DNA of 64,000 nt, taken from Streptomyces sp. 6-11-2 (GTDB lineage Bacteria > Actinomycetota > Actinomycetes > Streptomycetales > Streptomycetaceae). The DNA lies in assembly GCF_006540305.1 (NCBI RefSeq), contig NZ_BJOR01000001.1:6262001-6326000 (forward strand), read 5' to 3'. The notes beneath the pieces were generated by a model. It worked only from the letters and a program-made list of their open reading frames with translations. It made no database searches and was not told where the DNA came from. Below, in pieces: positions 53,101 through 60,157 of this stretch. A program made the translations under genes and the position numbers. Numbering within the stretch: the stretch's first letter is position 1; each line of letters starts with the position of its first letter.

Positions 53101-53548
53101 CCGCGGCGCCCGCGCCTTCGCCTCGGTGCTGGGCCGCCCGCTGAGCCAGATCGTGGTCGGCGAGGCGGACTGGGACCGGTTCACCGCGGCCAAGCCGGTG
53201 CGCAACGCGTTGTACGAGAGGCTCGTCCAGCCCGGCGGCGGGCAGGCGCTCACCCTCGACCTGGAGGCCCTGCGGCAGCAGACCCGGGCCGAACGGCTGG
53301 CGGCGCTGGACGAGTTCGTACGGGCGAAGACCGCGGATGTGCTCCACCTGGACGACCCGGACGCCATCGATCCGTACACCGAGTTCGTGCAGCTGGGGCT
53401 GGACTCCCTGGTGGCCGTGGAGCTGAAGAACACGCTGGAGGCGGCGCTGCGGCTGCCGCTGCCCCCCCAGCTGGCCTTCGACCACCCGTCGTCGGCTCAG
53501 CTCGCGGCCTTCCTGGAGCAGCAGCTCGCGGACACGGCCGCAGCCTGA
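47174..53548 (+). CDS. single-module highly reducing type I polyketide synthase (KS-AT-DH-ER-KR-ACP)
   Basis: Multidomain synthase of 2124 residues. KS (about 26-450) has Cys211 in DTACASS, EAHGTGTPLGDP and NIGHTEPVAG. AT (about 568-860) has Ser662 in GHSIG and HAFH at 761-764, the malonyl-CoA type. DH (about 936-1160) has His972 in HVAMGKVVFP and Asp in LLDAAMH. ER (about 1437-1755) has AAAGGVGQAA. KR (about 1767-1945) has GGLGGLG, Ser1906 and Tyr1919. ACP has Ser2078 in LGLDSL. All reductive sites look active and there is no thioesterase or methyltransferase, so repeated use would yield a saturated unbranched acyl chain. The start is ATG 47174 after GAGGGAAGA. Confidence 0.93.
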   Translation: MSKTSSTTAAENGGPDTATPFQRHDEPIALVGMGFRLPGGNESPEDFTEFLKAGGNGIRPVPEDRWDVAALSPRPAEAAGPAEGGSDAEPERGKVRTAGAGFLDRIDQFDAQFFNISPKEAAFVDPQQRLLLETAWQALEHANIDPATLRHGNGGVYVGASSIDYALEMEGLPYEELDGHLAAGITLFPLSGRLSYFFGLRGPSLTVDTACASSLTATHLAVEGLRSGACDIALAGAVNCLHHPRIFVMFSHANMLAPDGRCKTFDEDANGYVRAEGCAVLVLKRLSDAQRDGDRILALIRGTAIGEDGESAGLTVPNGTAQEAVIRAALRNGGLTPSDIQYVEAHGTGTPLGDPIEMGAISDVFADSHAAERPVTVASVKTNIGHTEPVAGIAGVIKTVLQMQARTVFPHVNFSKPSGRIPWANIPVTVPTENRPWKAEGTRRAVVNSFGFAGSIAAAVLEEPPALPAPESVPGEAGDTADEGGHVFTLSAKSRRSLALQIERYQQHLVNNPGVDIGDLCYTANVGRSHFTHRIGGVVTGHEPLAALLARHAETAEAANRRTPIRKTAFLFAGQGSQYPGMGAALYRQFPVFAAEVDACDELFAATLGHSVRELMLATGERAAEELNQTLYSQPALFTLEYALAKLWMSWGLRPSVLIGHSIGEVTAAAVAGLFSLEDATTLVAARARLMQSVSTPGGMAAVGAPVEDVAPLLEKYPDLAVAGVNSPEQTVISGGEESLGEAMDAFTERGLRVKRLTVSHAFHSPLMEEVYDAFRAEIAGIEFHDPELTLISNVTGEVARFRDIATPDYWVRHIGAPVEFAKGMRTVERRGRHAMVEIGPSLALSAPAKQCVTAQDHLWVASLHPQDTDGRTVRNAVAQLYMANFSLSWSGFHTGRERRTVSLPGYAFDRKRYWLPTGSNRHGLGARIADTSGVQHALLGAETTTDAQRAAGVREFSTAISAARPGYLADHVAMGKVVFPGTGYLEIVLALQDAVFGHTRRAVRDVVLREALMLDADTPTRLRTRLRPAEDGTSVVEVAGLAGSGQDEVERLHATAVLSAVDEAQDGPSESARALVDLAAREERTEDLLHSDDVYAAYAGAGLDYGPAFRLMHSVTRFPSGLTVGDLQGVTAGPLEHVPPALLDAAMHNMSALADDGNSYLPVRFGRFTLFRKPRAELLRTLLRLVPADSPDVDVCADVLVLEGDEPVMELRGLGLKQLAEAPGAPRRSFFHQLRWTKRSAAGPEGVADRRVLLVGRPADGFQEASARLAEGGGRVVFAAGADEAGAVLAQERITDVCWFWQSDADAAGANGLRAESERNYGRLLALLAVLDRHGFGRDQRLWLVTEQAQLLRGDAPARVRLAGSSLWGFGAVMLNEYPSYRTTLIDLPADDSGPDALVMELTTRESGDFQVAYRGGRRHVRRLVADDARARRDNGFGLAVKEYGTFAGVRPERVEEVAPTGDEIQVQVAGVGLNFKDVLNALGMMKEFGEQPLGFECAGTVVAAGPEASFAPGDEVIVNYLGLMRRRVTVPSAVAVRKPAGLDFTQAAGLISVYVTAYYALHTLAGMKAGDRVLVHAAAGGVGQAATHLAHLAGAEVFATASPHKWPLLREQGVEHVMNSRTLGFADEIERITGGQGVDIVLNSLNKDFIPAGMRSLGQGGRFVELGKVGVWTPEQVAAERPDVSYVNFDLSELPLDRLIPLNQEIMQVIVELVEAGKLPPLPVTGYTLDEVEEAFGVLSRGANIGKLVIEFDDPSAREQRTVDIRPDRVYLITGGLGGLGLVAAEKLVDLGARKLALVGRRTQPTPDVAHLLERLKERAEVTVLQGDVSDPADVGRITAGMLRSGTPVGGIVHAAGITADQPVAEQTWQALDTVFQAKIYGSWLLHEAAAAFPELEFFVGFSSAAPVVGAPGQSNYAAANAFLDTLMAWRSAQDLPALSVNWGPWAEVGMSARLGEALIRRWEDEGIKLFSPSRGARAFASVLGRPLSQIVVGEADWDRFTAAKPVRNALYERLVQPGGGQALTLDLEALRQQTRAERLAALDEFVRAKTADVLHLDDPDAIDPYTEFVQLGLDSLVAVELKNTLEAALRLPLPPQLAFDHPSSAQLAAFLEQQLADTAAA

Positions 53549-53720
53549 CGGCGCCGGGTCCGGGTCCGCCACGGGCCTGGGCCCGGCGTCCGCCCCGTCT
53601 CCGGCCGGAGGGGCACGGGGTCGCCGCCGTACCGCGGCAGCCCCGCGCCCCGGCGCGCGTCGTCCCCGGCATCCGCACCCCGCACACCCACCACCCCGGC
53701 ACACCGAAAAGGAGACCTCC

Positions 53721-55277
53721 GTGGCCGGACCGAGCACGGAAACCATCGCCGCCCGATCCTTGCTGCACGCGGCCCGACGGCCGGATCACCCGGCGATCAT
53801 CTGCGAAGGCCGCGACACCACGTACGCCGAACTGCACCGGGCGAGCAACCGCACCGCCCATGCCCTCACGGCGGCCGGCCTTGCCCGCGGCGACCGTGTC
53901 GCGTTCCTGGGCCGGGAGAACGAGCACTACTACGACCTGGCCCTGGGCTGCGCGAAGACCGGCGTGGTGCTGGTGCCCATCAACTGGCGGCTGACGGCCG
54001 ACGAGGTGGACCACATCCTGCGCGACTCCGGCGCCCGCATGGTCTTCGTGCAGGGCGAGTTCATGTCCGCCGTCGAGCGCGTCCACGACGGCCTGCCGAA
54101 GCTGCGCGAGATCCGCCGCTTCGACGGCGACGGCCACCGGGCCGAGGGCTTCCTCGCCTGGAAGGGGGACGCCCCGGACTCCGACGTCGACGTGGAGATC
54201 GGGCCGGACGACCCGATGGTGCAGATGTACACCAGTGGGACCAGCGGCCTGCCCAAGGGCGTGGTGCTCGCGCACCGTACCTTCTTCACCTTCATCGAGA
54301 ACATGCGGCGAGCCGGCTGCGACTGGATCGACTGGCGGCCGGAGGACCGGACGCTGATCTGCTTCCCCGGCCTGCACTCGGCCGGCATGGCCTGGTTCAT
54401 GCACGCCTTCAACGTCGGCGCCACCTCCGTGGTGATGGGGATGTTCATGGCCGACGAGGCCGTACGGCTGATCTCCGCGCACCGGGTCACCACCGTGTGG
54501 GCGGCCCCCGCGATGCTCGACATGATGATGACGGAGCACGACTCCGGCCCCGAGGCGTTCGCCTCGCTGCGCAAGGTGGTCTACGGTGGTGCGCCCATCT
54601 CGCCGTCGCAGCTGGAGCGCTGTCTGACGGTGTTCGGCTGCGAGCTGGCCCAGATGTACGCCGCGGCCGAGACCGGCAGTGTGGTCACCTGCCTGACCCC
54701 GGCCGACCATGTGCTGGGCAACCCGCGGCTGACCTCGGCCGGCCGGGTCTGCCCCGGCAACATCGTGCGGATCGTCGACGAGGACGGCAAGGAGCAGCCG
54801 GCCGGGACCATCGGTCAGGTCAGCGTGTGGACGCCGGCGCACTTCGCCGAGTACTTCCGGCAGCCGGAGGCCACCGCCCGCACCCTGGAGGGCGGCTGGC
54901 TCAAGCTCGGTGACGCCGGCTACCTCGACGAGGACGGCTACCTCTTCCTGTGCGACCGGATCGACGACACGATCATCGTCGCCGGCCAGAACATCTACCC
55001 GGTCGAGGTGGAGAACGCGCTGCGGGCGCACCCCGCCGTCGCCGATGTGGCCGTGGTGGGCGTGCCCGACGCCCGCTGGGGCGAGACGGTCCGCGCCTGC
55101 GTGGTCGTCGTGCCGGGCAGCGAGACCAGCGGTCGCGAGCTGATGCTCTTCCTGCGCGGCCGGCTGGCCGACTTCAAGATCCCCAGCAGCTACGAGTTCC
55201 TGGACGTCCTGCCTCGCAACCCCACCGGGAAGGTGCTGCGCCGGGAGCTGCGCCGGCGCTACGCCGCGGCGGGCTGA
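53721..55277 (+). CDS. acyl-CoA synthetase (AMP-binding)
   Basis: Adenylate-forming enzyme of 518 residues. Motifs: YTSGTSGLPKGVVLAHRTFF, YAAAETGSVVTCL, WLKLGDAGYLDEDGYLFLCD, DRIDDTIIVAGQNIYPVEVE and the catalytic Lys in RNPTGKVLRREL. It most resembles medium/long-chain acyl-CoA ligases. GTG 53721 has AAAAGGAG upstream. In context it would reactivate the acid freed by the thioesterase as CoA ester for the ALDH-type reductase, or load a starter acid. It follows the PKS by 170 bp without a promoter-like repeat. Confidence 0.9.
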   Translation: MAGPSTETIAARSLLHAARRPDHPAIICEGRDTTYAELHRASNRTAHALTAAGLARGDRVAFLGRENEHYYDLALGCAKTGVVLVPINWRLTADEVDHILRDSGARMVFVQGEFMSAVERVHDGLPKLREIRRFDGDGHRAEGFLAWKGDAPDSDVDVEIGPDDPMVQMYTSGTSGLPKGVVLAHRTFFTFIENMRRAGCDWIDWRPEDRTLICFPGLHSAGMAWFMHAFNVGATSVVMGMFMADEAVRLISAHRVTTVWAAPAMLDMMMTEHDSGPEAFASLRKVVYGGAPISPSQLERCLTVFGCELAQMYAAAETGSVVTCLTPADHVLGNPRLTSAGRVCPGNIVRIVDEDGKEQPAGTIGQVSVWTPAHFAEYFRQPEATARTLEGGWLKLGDAGYLDEDGYLFLCDRIDDTIIVAGQNIYPVEVENALRAHPAVADVAVVGVPDARWGETVRACVVVVPGSETSGRELMLFLRGRLADFKIPSSYEFLDVLPRNPTGKVLRRELRRRYAAAG

Positions 55278-55377
55278 CCGGGCCGCTCCCACCGCACGCG
55301 TCGGTCGTCCCGGCCGCCGTCCCCCAGGGCGGCCGGCGGCGGCCGGGACCCCGTCCGCACCCACCTGAAGGAGCACG

Positions 55378-56160
55378 ATGACCGAGCCGGTCGCCGCCCT
55401 CGCGGACCGCTGGTTTCAACCGGAGAGCACGCCCGATGCCGAAACCCGGATCTTCCTGCTGCACTACGCGGGGAGCGGAGCGTCGATCTACCACGACTGG
55501 CCGCCCCGGATCCCCGCCGACGTCTCCGTCCAGTGCGTCCAGCTGCCGGGCCGCCAGGAACGGTTCGACGAGGACATGTTCACCGACGTCGAACCGCTGG
55601 TCCAGACGCTGGCCGACTGCTTCACCGCCGAGCTGGACGGCCGCCCGTACGCGGTGTTCGGCCACTGCATGGGCGCGCTGATCGGCTACCGGCTGACCGT
55701 CGAGCTGCACGAGCGCGGCGAGCAACCGCCGGTGCTGCTGGGCGCCTCCGCGTGGGCGCCGAAGGGCTTTCGCACCCCGCCCCCCGAGCAGCTCCAGGTG
55801 CCGCAGAGCGAACTGGTGGACTGGGCCCGCGGGCTGGGCTCGCTGCCGGAGAGCATCCTCAACAACACCGAGGCCCTCAGCCTGATGATGCCCGCCATGC
55901 GGGCGGACCTGGAGGTCTGTGCCAGCTACCAGGACGACGACGCGACGGTGCCGTGCCCGGTGGTCACGTACAGCGCCGACAGGGACCCGCTGGTGGACCC
56001 GGAGGCCATGGCGTCCTGGGTGCCGCGCACCAAGTCCTACCTGGGCAACCGCCTCTTCCAGGGCGGCCACTTCTTCATCCACGAGCAGACGACGTCGATC
56101 ACTGCCGACTTCGTCCGCCTGCTGCTCGGCCGGGCCGCCGGGACCCGGCCCGCCTTCTGA
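55378..56160 (+). CDS. type II thioesterase with Cys nucleophile
   Basis: Alpha/beta-hydrolase of 260 residues of the PKS/NRPS type II thioesterase family (FLLHYAGSGASIYHDWPPR, VQLPGRQERFDEDMF). The nucleophile elbow reads FGHCMGALIGY, so Cys97 replaces the usual Ser of GHSMG. The acid (YSADRDPLVDPEAM) and His (FQGGHFFIHE) are in place. ATG 55378 follows AAGGAGCACG. It may release the chain from the PKS or edit stalled carriers; Cys favours thioester or amide transfer chemistry. Confidence 0.9.
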   Translation: MTEPVAALADRWFQPESTPDAETRIFLLHYAGSGASIYHDWPPRIPADVSVQCVQLPGRQERFDEDMFTDVEPLVQTLADCFTAELDGRPYAVFGHCMGALIGYRLTVELHERGEQPPVLLGASAWAPKGFRTPPPEQLQVPQSELVDWARGLGSLPESILNNTEALSLMMPAMRADLEVCASYQDDDATVPCPVVTYSADRDPLVDPEAMASWVPRTKSYLGNRLFQGGHFFIHEQTTSITADFVRLLLGRAAGTRPAF

Positions 56161-56212
56161 CCGCATCGTCGGCAGCACCACTGCCAGAGCACCCGTACCG
56201 AAGGAGCCCCGT

Positions 56213-56620
56213 ATGACCGTGACCAGTCCCAACGAGTTCGCCGACCGCTATGTCGCGGTCTGGACCGAGACCGATCCGCAGGCCCGTCGCAAGGCTGTTG
56301 AGGAGCTGTGGGCGCCCGACGGCATCTACGCCAACGCCGTCGCCGTCGTCCGCGGCCACGAGGCCATCGCCGCCCAGGTGGGCTACGCCCACGACGCGTA
56401 CGCCACCGGAGGCTTCACCTTCCGCTCCTGCAACAACGCGCGCGGCCAGCACAACACGCTGCGGTTCAATTGGGTGATGGTGTCGGCGTCCACCGGCGCG
56501 CTGGAGGCCGTCGGCTTCGACTTCCTCACGCTGGACGACGCCGGCCGCATCGTCTCCGACCACCAGTACTTCGACACCCCGCCGAGCTACGTGGTGCCGC
56601 CGCCCGGGGAGGCGGACTGA
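56213..56620 (+). CDS. SnoaL/NTF2-like protein
   Basis: Single cone-shaped NTF2-fold domain of 135 residues: FADRYVAVWTETDPQARRKA, WAPDGIYANAVAVVRGHEAI, LRFNWVMVSAST and AVGFDFLTLDDAGRIVSDHQ. ATG 56213 follows AAGGAGCCCC. It is related to the double-domain protein at 57617-58318 (shared YVAVW, FNWVM, AVGFD). Such proteins act as cyclases, isomerases or hydratases in secondary metabolism; here the role is open. Last gene of the ACP-PKS operon. Confidence 0.85.
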   Translation: MTVTSPNEFADRYVAVWTETDPQARRKAVEELWAPDGIYANAVAVVRGHEAIAAQVGYAHDAYATGGFTFRSCNNARGQHNTLRFNWVMVSASTGALEAVGFDFLTLDDAGRIVSDHQYFDTPPSYVVPPPGEAD

Positions 56621-56637
56621 CCGCGCCGTGCGGTGCC

Positions 56638-57483
56638 CTACGCCGCCCCCGCCGGGTCCGGACCGGCGGGGGCGGCGGTGTGCAGGCGGTTGAGCAGCTC
56701 GCCGGTGGGGCCGTCCGCCGGCAGGAACGCCTCGACGGCCAGTTCGGCGACGGTGACGTCGAGCGGCATGCCGAAGGTGGCGATGGTGCAGATCAGGGAC
56801 AGTTCCATGTCCTGGTACCGCAGCCGCAGCGGAAGGGTGAGGTCGGCGTGGTCGGTACGGGGCGGCCGGCTGGGCTCGCCGCCGCCCGGGTAGGCGCGCA
56901 GCTCCTGGTACAGCTCGGCCAGGCCCGGCTCGGCCGTCAGCTCGACTCGCCGCTGCAGGCGCATCAGCAACTGGGCTCGCCAATCGGGGAAGTTGATGAT
57001 TCGAGGCTGCATGCCCTCGGGGTGCAGGGCCAGCCTGAGCGCGTTGACGGGAGGCTGCAGCAACTCGGGCGCGGCATCCTTGGCGAAGAGTCGGAAGCCG
57101 GCGTTGCTCAGCACGATGTTCCAGTTGCGGTCCACGACAAGTGCGGGAAAGGGTTCGTGGCCCGTCAGGATCTGATGGAGCGCACCACGCACGGGAAGCA
57201 TCTCGGCAACGTCCAGGGGAGAGTCTGTGTAGGCGGGCGCGTAGCCGGCCGCCAGCAGCAGCTGGTTCTGCTCGCGCAGTGCCAGGCCGAGGTGCCGGCC
57301 CAGCCGTAGCACCATGTCCCGGCTGGGCTTGGACCGACCGGTCTCCAGGAAACTGAGGTGACGCGCGGAGATCTCGGCCCGGGTGGCCAGGGCGAGCTGG
57401 CTGTAACCCCGCTGCTCCCGCCATCTACGCATCAATTCGCCCACCGGGCGGGACAGTTGCCGACTTTCCTGCACCTCGGTCAT
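56638..57483 (-). CDS. XRE-family regulator with MmyB-like ligand-binding domain
   Basis: Regulator of 281 residues: HTH_31/XRE domain (about 10-75: RREQRGYSQLALATRAEISA, RHLSFLETGRSKPSRDMVLR) followed by an MmyB-like PAS-type domain (VDRNWNIVLSNAGFRLFAKD, NALRLALHPEGM, RRVELTAEPGLAELYQELRA). Related domains have been seen to bind fatty acids, which would suit a product or intermediate of this cluster. The start is ATG 57483 after AGGGTGATGG. It is convergent with the SnoaL gene, 17 bp apart. Confidence 0.9.
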   Translation of the reverse strand: MTEVQESRQLSRPVGELMRRWREQRGYSQLALATRAEISARHLSFLETGRSKPSRDMVLRLGRHLGLALREQNQLLLAAGYAPAYTDSPLDVAEMLPVRGALHQILTGHEPFPALVVDRNWNIVLSNAGFRLFAKDAAPELLQPPVNALRLALHPEGMQPRIINFPDWRAQLLMRLQRRVELTAEPGLAELYQELRAYPGGGEPSRPPRTDHADLTLPLRLRYQDMELSLICTIATFGMPLDVTVAELAVEAFLPADGPTGELLNRLHTAAPAGPDPAGAA

Positions 57484-57616
57484 TCCATCACCCTGCATCA
57501 TCCTCGGCGTCAGGCACAACCGCGGAAGCGGGCCACGCACGGTGCACAGCCGGGCCCCGCCCGCGACCCGCGGCACCCGGCCCGCGGCACCCGGCCGGTG
57601 CCGCGGGCCGGGGAGC

Positions 57617-58318
57617 TCACGCCGATTGCCGGCCCGCTCCGGTGAAGCGGTAGTGCGTGCGCACCAGGCCCTGCTCGTCGCGGAGCAGGAAGTCCACGCC
57701 CGCCTCGCCCGACTCCGTGTGCCACGGGTAGCGGAAGGCATCGTGCTGCGCCGAGGCGCTGCCCGCCGGGTGCCGTACGCCGTCGGCCGTGAGCGCGGCG
57801 GCGATGCCGTCCACGCCCTCGTGCACGCCGCTCTCGTCGACGAGGCGGGCGCCGGGCAGGTAGAGGTCGGCGATCTCCTTGCGCAACTGCTCGCTTCCGG
57901 CCGCGACCGTGGCCAGGTGCCGTTCGGCCTGGGCGTCGAGGTCGGGGCTCGGCACCGGAGGCTCGTTGAACTGGTAGTCCGCGACGATCCGGCCCTCGCC
58001 GTCCAGCAACACCACGTCGAATCCGACGGCGAGCACGGCGTCGTTGTCGCCCGGTGACATCACCCAGTTGAAGGCCAGCGCGTCGTGGTGCCCGACCGGG
58101 GCACCGCCCGCCCGGAACCGCAACCCCTGGCCGCCCACGAACTGGTCGTACGCCTCGGTCACCCGGGCCACCAGGCTTTCGGTGCCCTGGAAGCGGCGGG
58201 TCTGGGTGCAGTGCAGCCCGTCCGGCGTCCACAGGTTCGCGATCTGGGCCCGCCGTGCGGCGGGATCGGGCTCGTTCCAGACGGCGACGTAACGCTCCAG
58301 CAGTGCCTTCGCTCTCAC
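57617..58318 (-). CDS. tandem SnoaL/NTF2-like protein
   Basis: Protein of 233 residues with two NTF2-like domains. The first (1-115) has RYVAVWNEPDPAARRAQIAN, LWTPDGLHCTQTRRFQG and FNWVMSPGDNDAVLAVGFDV; the second (about 130-228) has LRKEIADLYLPGARLVDES and HTESGEAGVDFLLRDEQGLV. GTG 58318 follows GAGAGAGA. It is paralogous to the SnoaL-like gene at 56213. Downstream of the efflux gene in the same direction (74-bp gap), probably one operon. Confidence 0.82.
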   Translation of the reverse strand: MRAKALLERYVAVWNEPDPAARRAQIANLWTPDGLHCTQTRRFQGTESLVARVTEAYDQFVGGQGLRFRAGGAPVGHHDALAFNWVMSPGDNDAVLAVGFDVVLLDGEGRIVADYQFNEPPVPSPDLDAQAERHLATVAAGSEQLRKEIADLYLPGARLVDESGVHEGVDGIAAALTADGVRHPAGSASAQHDAFRYPWHTESGEAGVDFLLRDEQGLVRTHYRFTGAGRQSA

Positions 58319-58392
58319 GTGCGATCTCTCTCTCGCTAGGGGACCCGGGGCGGCGCGGGGGTTCGCCGCCCCGGGAGTTCAATGGGGGTGGA

Positions 58393-59856
58393 TCACTTGC
58401 CGGCGTTCGTGCGGGGCAGTGCCTGGACCAGCAGGGCCAGGGCGGCGGCGACGGCGACGAGGAAGACGATGCCCATGTCGAAGGCGTGGGCGAAGGCCGA
58501 GGAGTCGGGCTGCTCGCCGAGCGCGTTGTAGAAGATCACGCCGATCACCGCGACACCGATCGAGTTGCCGATCTGCAGGCCGGTGGTGAGTACGCCGGAG
58601 GCCGAGCCCGCGTACTGCGGGTTGACCCGGGCGAGCACCGTGGAGGCGAGCGGGGCGACCGCCAGGCCCATGCCGGCGCCGTCGATCACCAGACCGGGGA
58701 TGAGCCACGCGGTGTGACCGTCCGAGCCCAGCTGTGCGGCGGTGACGCCGAGGACGACCAGGCCCACGACCATCAGCAGCGCGCCGACGGCAAGCACCTG
58801 ACGGCCGAGCTTGGTGGCGAACTTGGTGGCGTTCATCGAGGTGTACATGTAGCCGGCGCCGATGGCGGCGAAGAGCAGGCCCGCCTCCAGGGCGCTCAGG
58901 CCGCGGCCGGCCTGCATGTACAGGGCGAGCACCAGGAAGAACGACGCCTGGCCCATCCAGAAGACCAGCTGGCAGGCGAGTCCGACGACGAAGGCGCGGT
59001 CGCGGAACATGGCGATGTTCACCAGCGGCGAGCCGTCCTTCGCGGCGATGGACTGCTCGACGGCCACGAACGCCGCCATCAGCACGACGAACGCGCCGAA
59101 GGACAACCAGGTCCACAACGGCCAGCCGTCCTCGCGGCCTTCGATCAGCGGGAGCACCAGGGCGACCAGCGCGAGGGTGATCATGACGACGCCGAGGAAG
59201 TCCAGCTTCGGTCGGCCCTCGGCGCGTGACTCGGGTACCACCTTCAGGGTCACGCCCATGATGAGCAGGCAGATCGGCAGGTTCACCAGGAAGCAGGAGC
59301 GCCAGCCCCAGCCGGCGATGTCGGCCTCGATCAGCAGACCGCCGATGAGCTGGCCGAACACGGCTGCGAGCCCCATGGCCAGACCGTAGCCCGCGAACAC
59401 CTTCAGGCGCGCGGCCCCCGTGAAGATCGTGCCCAGAAGGGCCAGCACCTGGGGCGCGAGCATCGCCGCGGCAAGTCCTTGGAGCACTCGGGAGGAGACC
59501 AGGAAGCCGCCCGACTGGGCGACGCCGCACAGCAGCGAGGCGATGGTGAACAGACCCAGGCCCAGCAGGAACATCTTGCGGCGCCCGTACAGGTCGCCCA
59601 ACCGTCCGCCGGTGATCAGCCCCACGCCGTAGGCCAGACCGAACCCGGCGACCACCCATTCGATGGCGGAGGCGCTCGCGTTCAGGTCGGTCTGCAAAGA
59701 GGGAATGGCGACGTTGACGATAAAGAAGTCGAGGGTGGTGATGAAGACGCCGGCCAGCACGGTCGGCAGGATCAGCCGATGCGGCGCGGCCGGGCTCCCG
59801 CCCGTCGGCATGGGCGGTGACGGCGCGGAGGCGCTGCGGTTGGTCTCGGTGGTCAT
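58393..59856 (-). CDS. DHA2-type MFS drug efflux pump (14 spans)
   Basis: Drug:proton antiporter of 487 residues, 14 predicted spans. Motifs: LDFFIVNVAIPSLQTDL (DHA2 motif D1), GRLGDLYGRRKMFLLGL (motif A) and GLAAAMLAPQVLAL (motif B region). ATG 59856 has AGGAG 8 bp upstream. Probable self-resistance or product exporter of the cluster. A perfect 17-bp inverted repeat 109 bp upstream is a likely repressor site. Confidence 0.9.
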   Translation of the reverse strand: MTTETNRSASAPSPPMPTGGSPAAPHRLILPTVLAGVFITTLDFFIVNVAIPSLQTDLNASASAIEWVVAGFGLAYGVGLITGGRLGDLYGRRKMFLLGLGLFTIASLLCGVAQSGGFLVSSRVLQGLAAAMLAPQVLALLGTIFTGAARLKVFAGYGLAMGLAAVFGQLIGGLLIEADIAGWGWRSCFLVNLPICLLIMGVTLKVVPESRAEGRPKLDFLGVVMITLALVALVLPLIEGREDGWPLWTWLSFGAFVVLMAAFVAVEQSIAAKDGSPLVNIAMFRDRAFVVGLACQLVFWMGQASFFLVLALYMQAGRGLSALEAGLLFAAIGAGYMYTSMNATKFATKLGRQVLAVGALLMVVGLVVLGVTAAQLGSDGHTAWLIPGLVIDGAGMGLAVAPLASTVLARVNPQYAGSASGVLTTGLQIGNSIGVAVIGVIFYNALGEQPDSSAFAHAFDMGIVFLVAVAAALALLVQALPRTNAGK

Positions 59857-59964
59857 CGTTCGTACTCCTGATCGATCACATGGGGTGTTCACCCGGCGCC
59901 CGCGGCCGGGCAGATACCTGTCCGAGTGCTTATCCAGCGTGTCGCCCGGAGATCAGTGGGGTCA

Positions 59965-59981
59965 ATTACCTACCAGGTAAT
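59965..59981. promoter_or_regulatory. inverted-repeat operator ATTACCT-ACC-AGGTAAT
   Basis: Perfect 7-bp arms with a 3-bp spacer, in the divergent region between the efflux pump and the ALDH gene. It has TetR/MarR operator form. The cognate repressor is not within the window unless it is the MmyB-like regulator. Confidence 0.7.
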
Positions 59982-60058
59982 CACCGCGCCCGCCCGCCCG
60001 CGCCGACCGGCCCGGGCGGAGGGGAATCGGCGGGTGCGCTAGGCCGGTTACCGAGCCC

Positions 60059-60087
60059 GGATCAGCACCGCGTCAGTGCCCGGTCAG
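60059..60087 (+). promoter_or_regulatory. SARP-type operator upstream of ALDH gene
   Basis: Heptamers GGATCAG (60059), GCGTCAG (60070) and CGGTCAG (60081) repeat at exactly 11 bp. A weak -10 (CAATCA/AATCAT, about 60097-60103) follows 9-10 bp on. This is the third box of the same type in the cluster, each oriented toward the downstream plus-strand gene. Confidence 0.65.
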
Positions 60088-60157
60088 AGGGGACTGCAAT
60101 CATCACGTCAGATTTCACCCGTCATCAGACTGATTGTGTTTCCGAAGGGTCCGCAAG

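Noticed and set aside
50252..53746. Open frame of 1164 codons on the minus strand
   Set aside because: It is antisense to the PKS ER, KR and ACP regions, whose motifs are unmistakable; composition is Arg/His/Gln-rich shadow typical of GC-rich codon bias.
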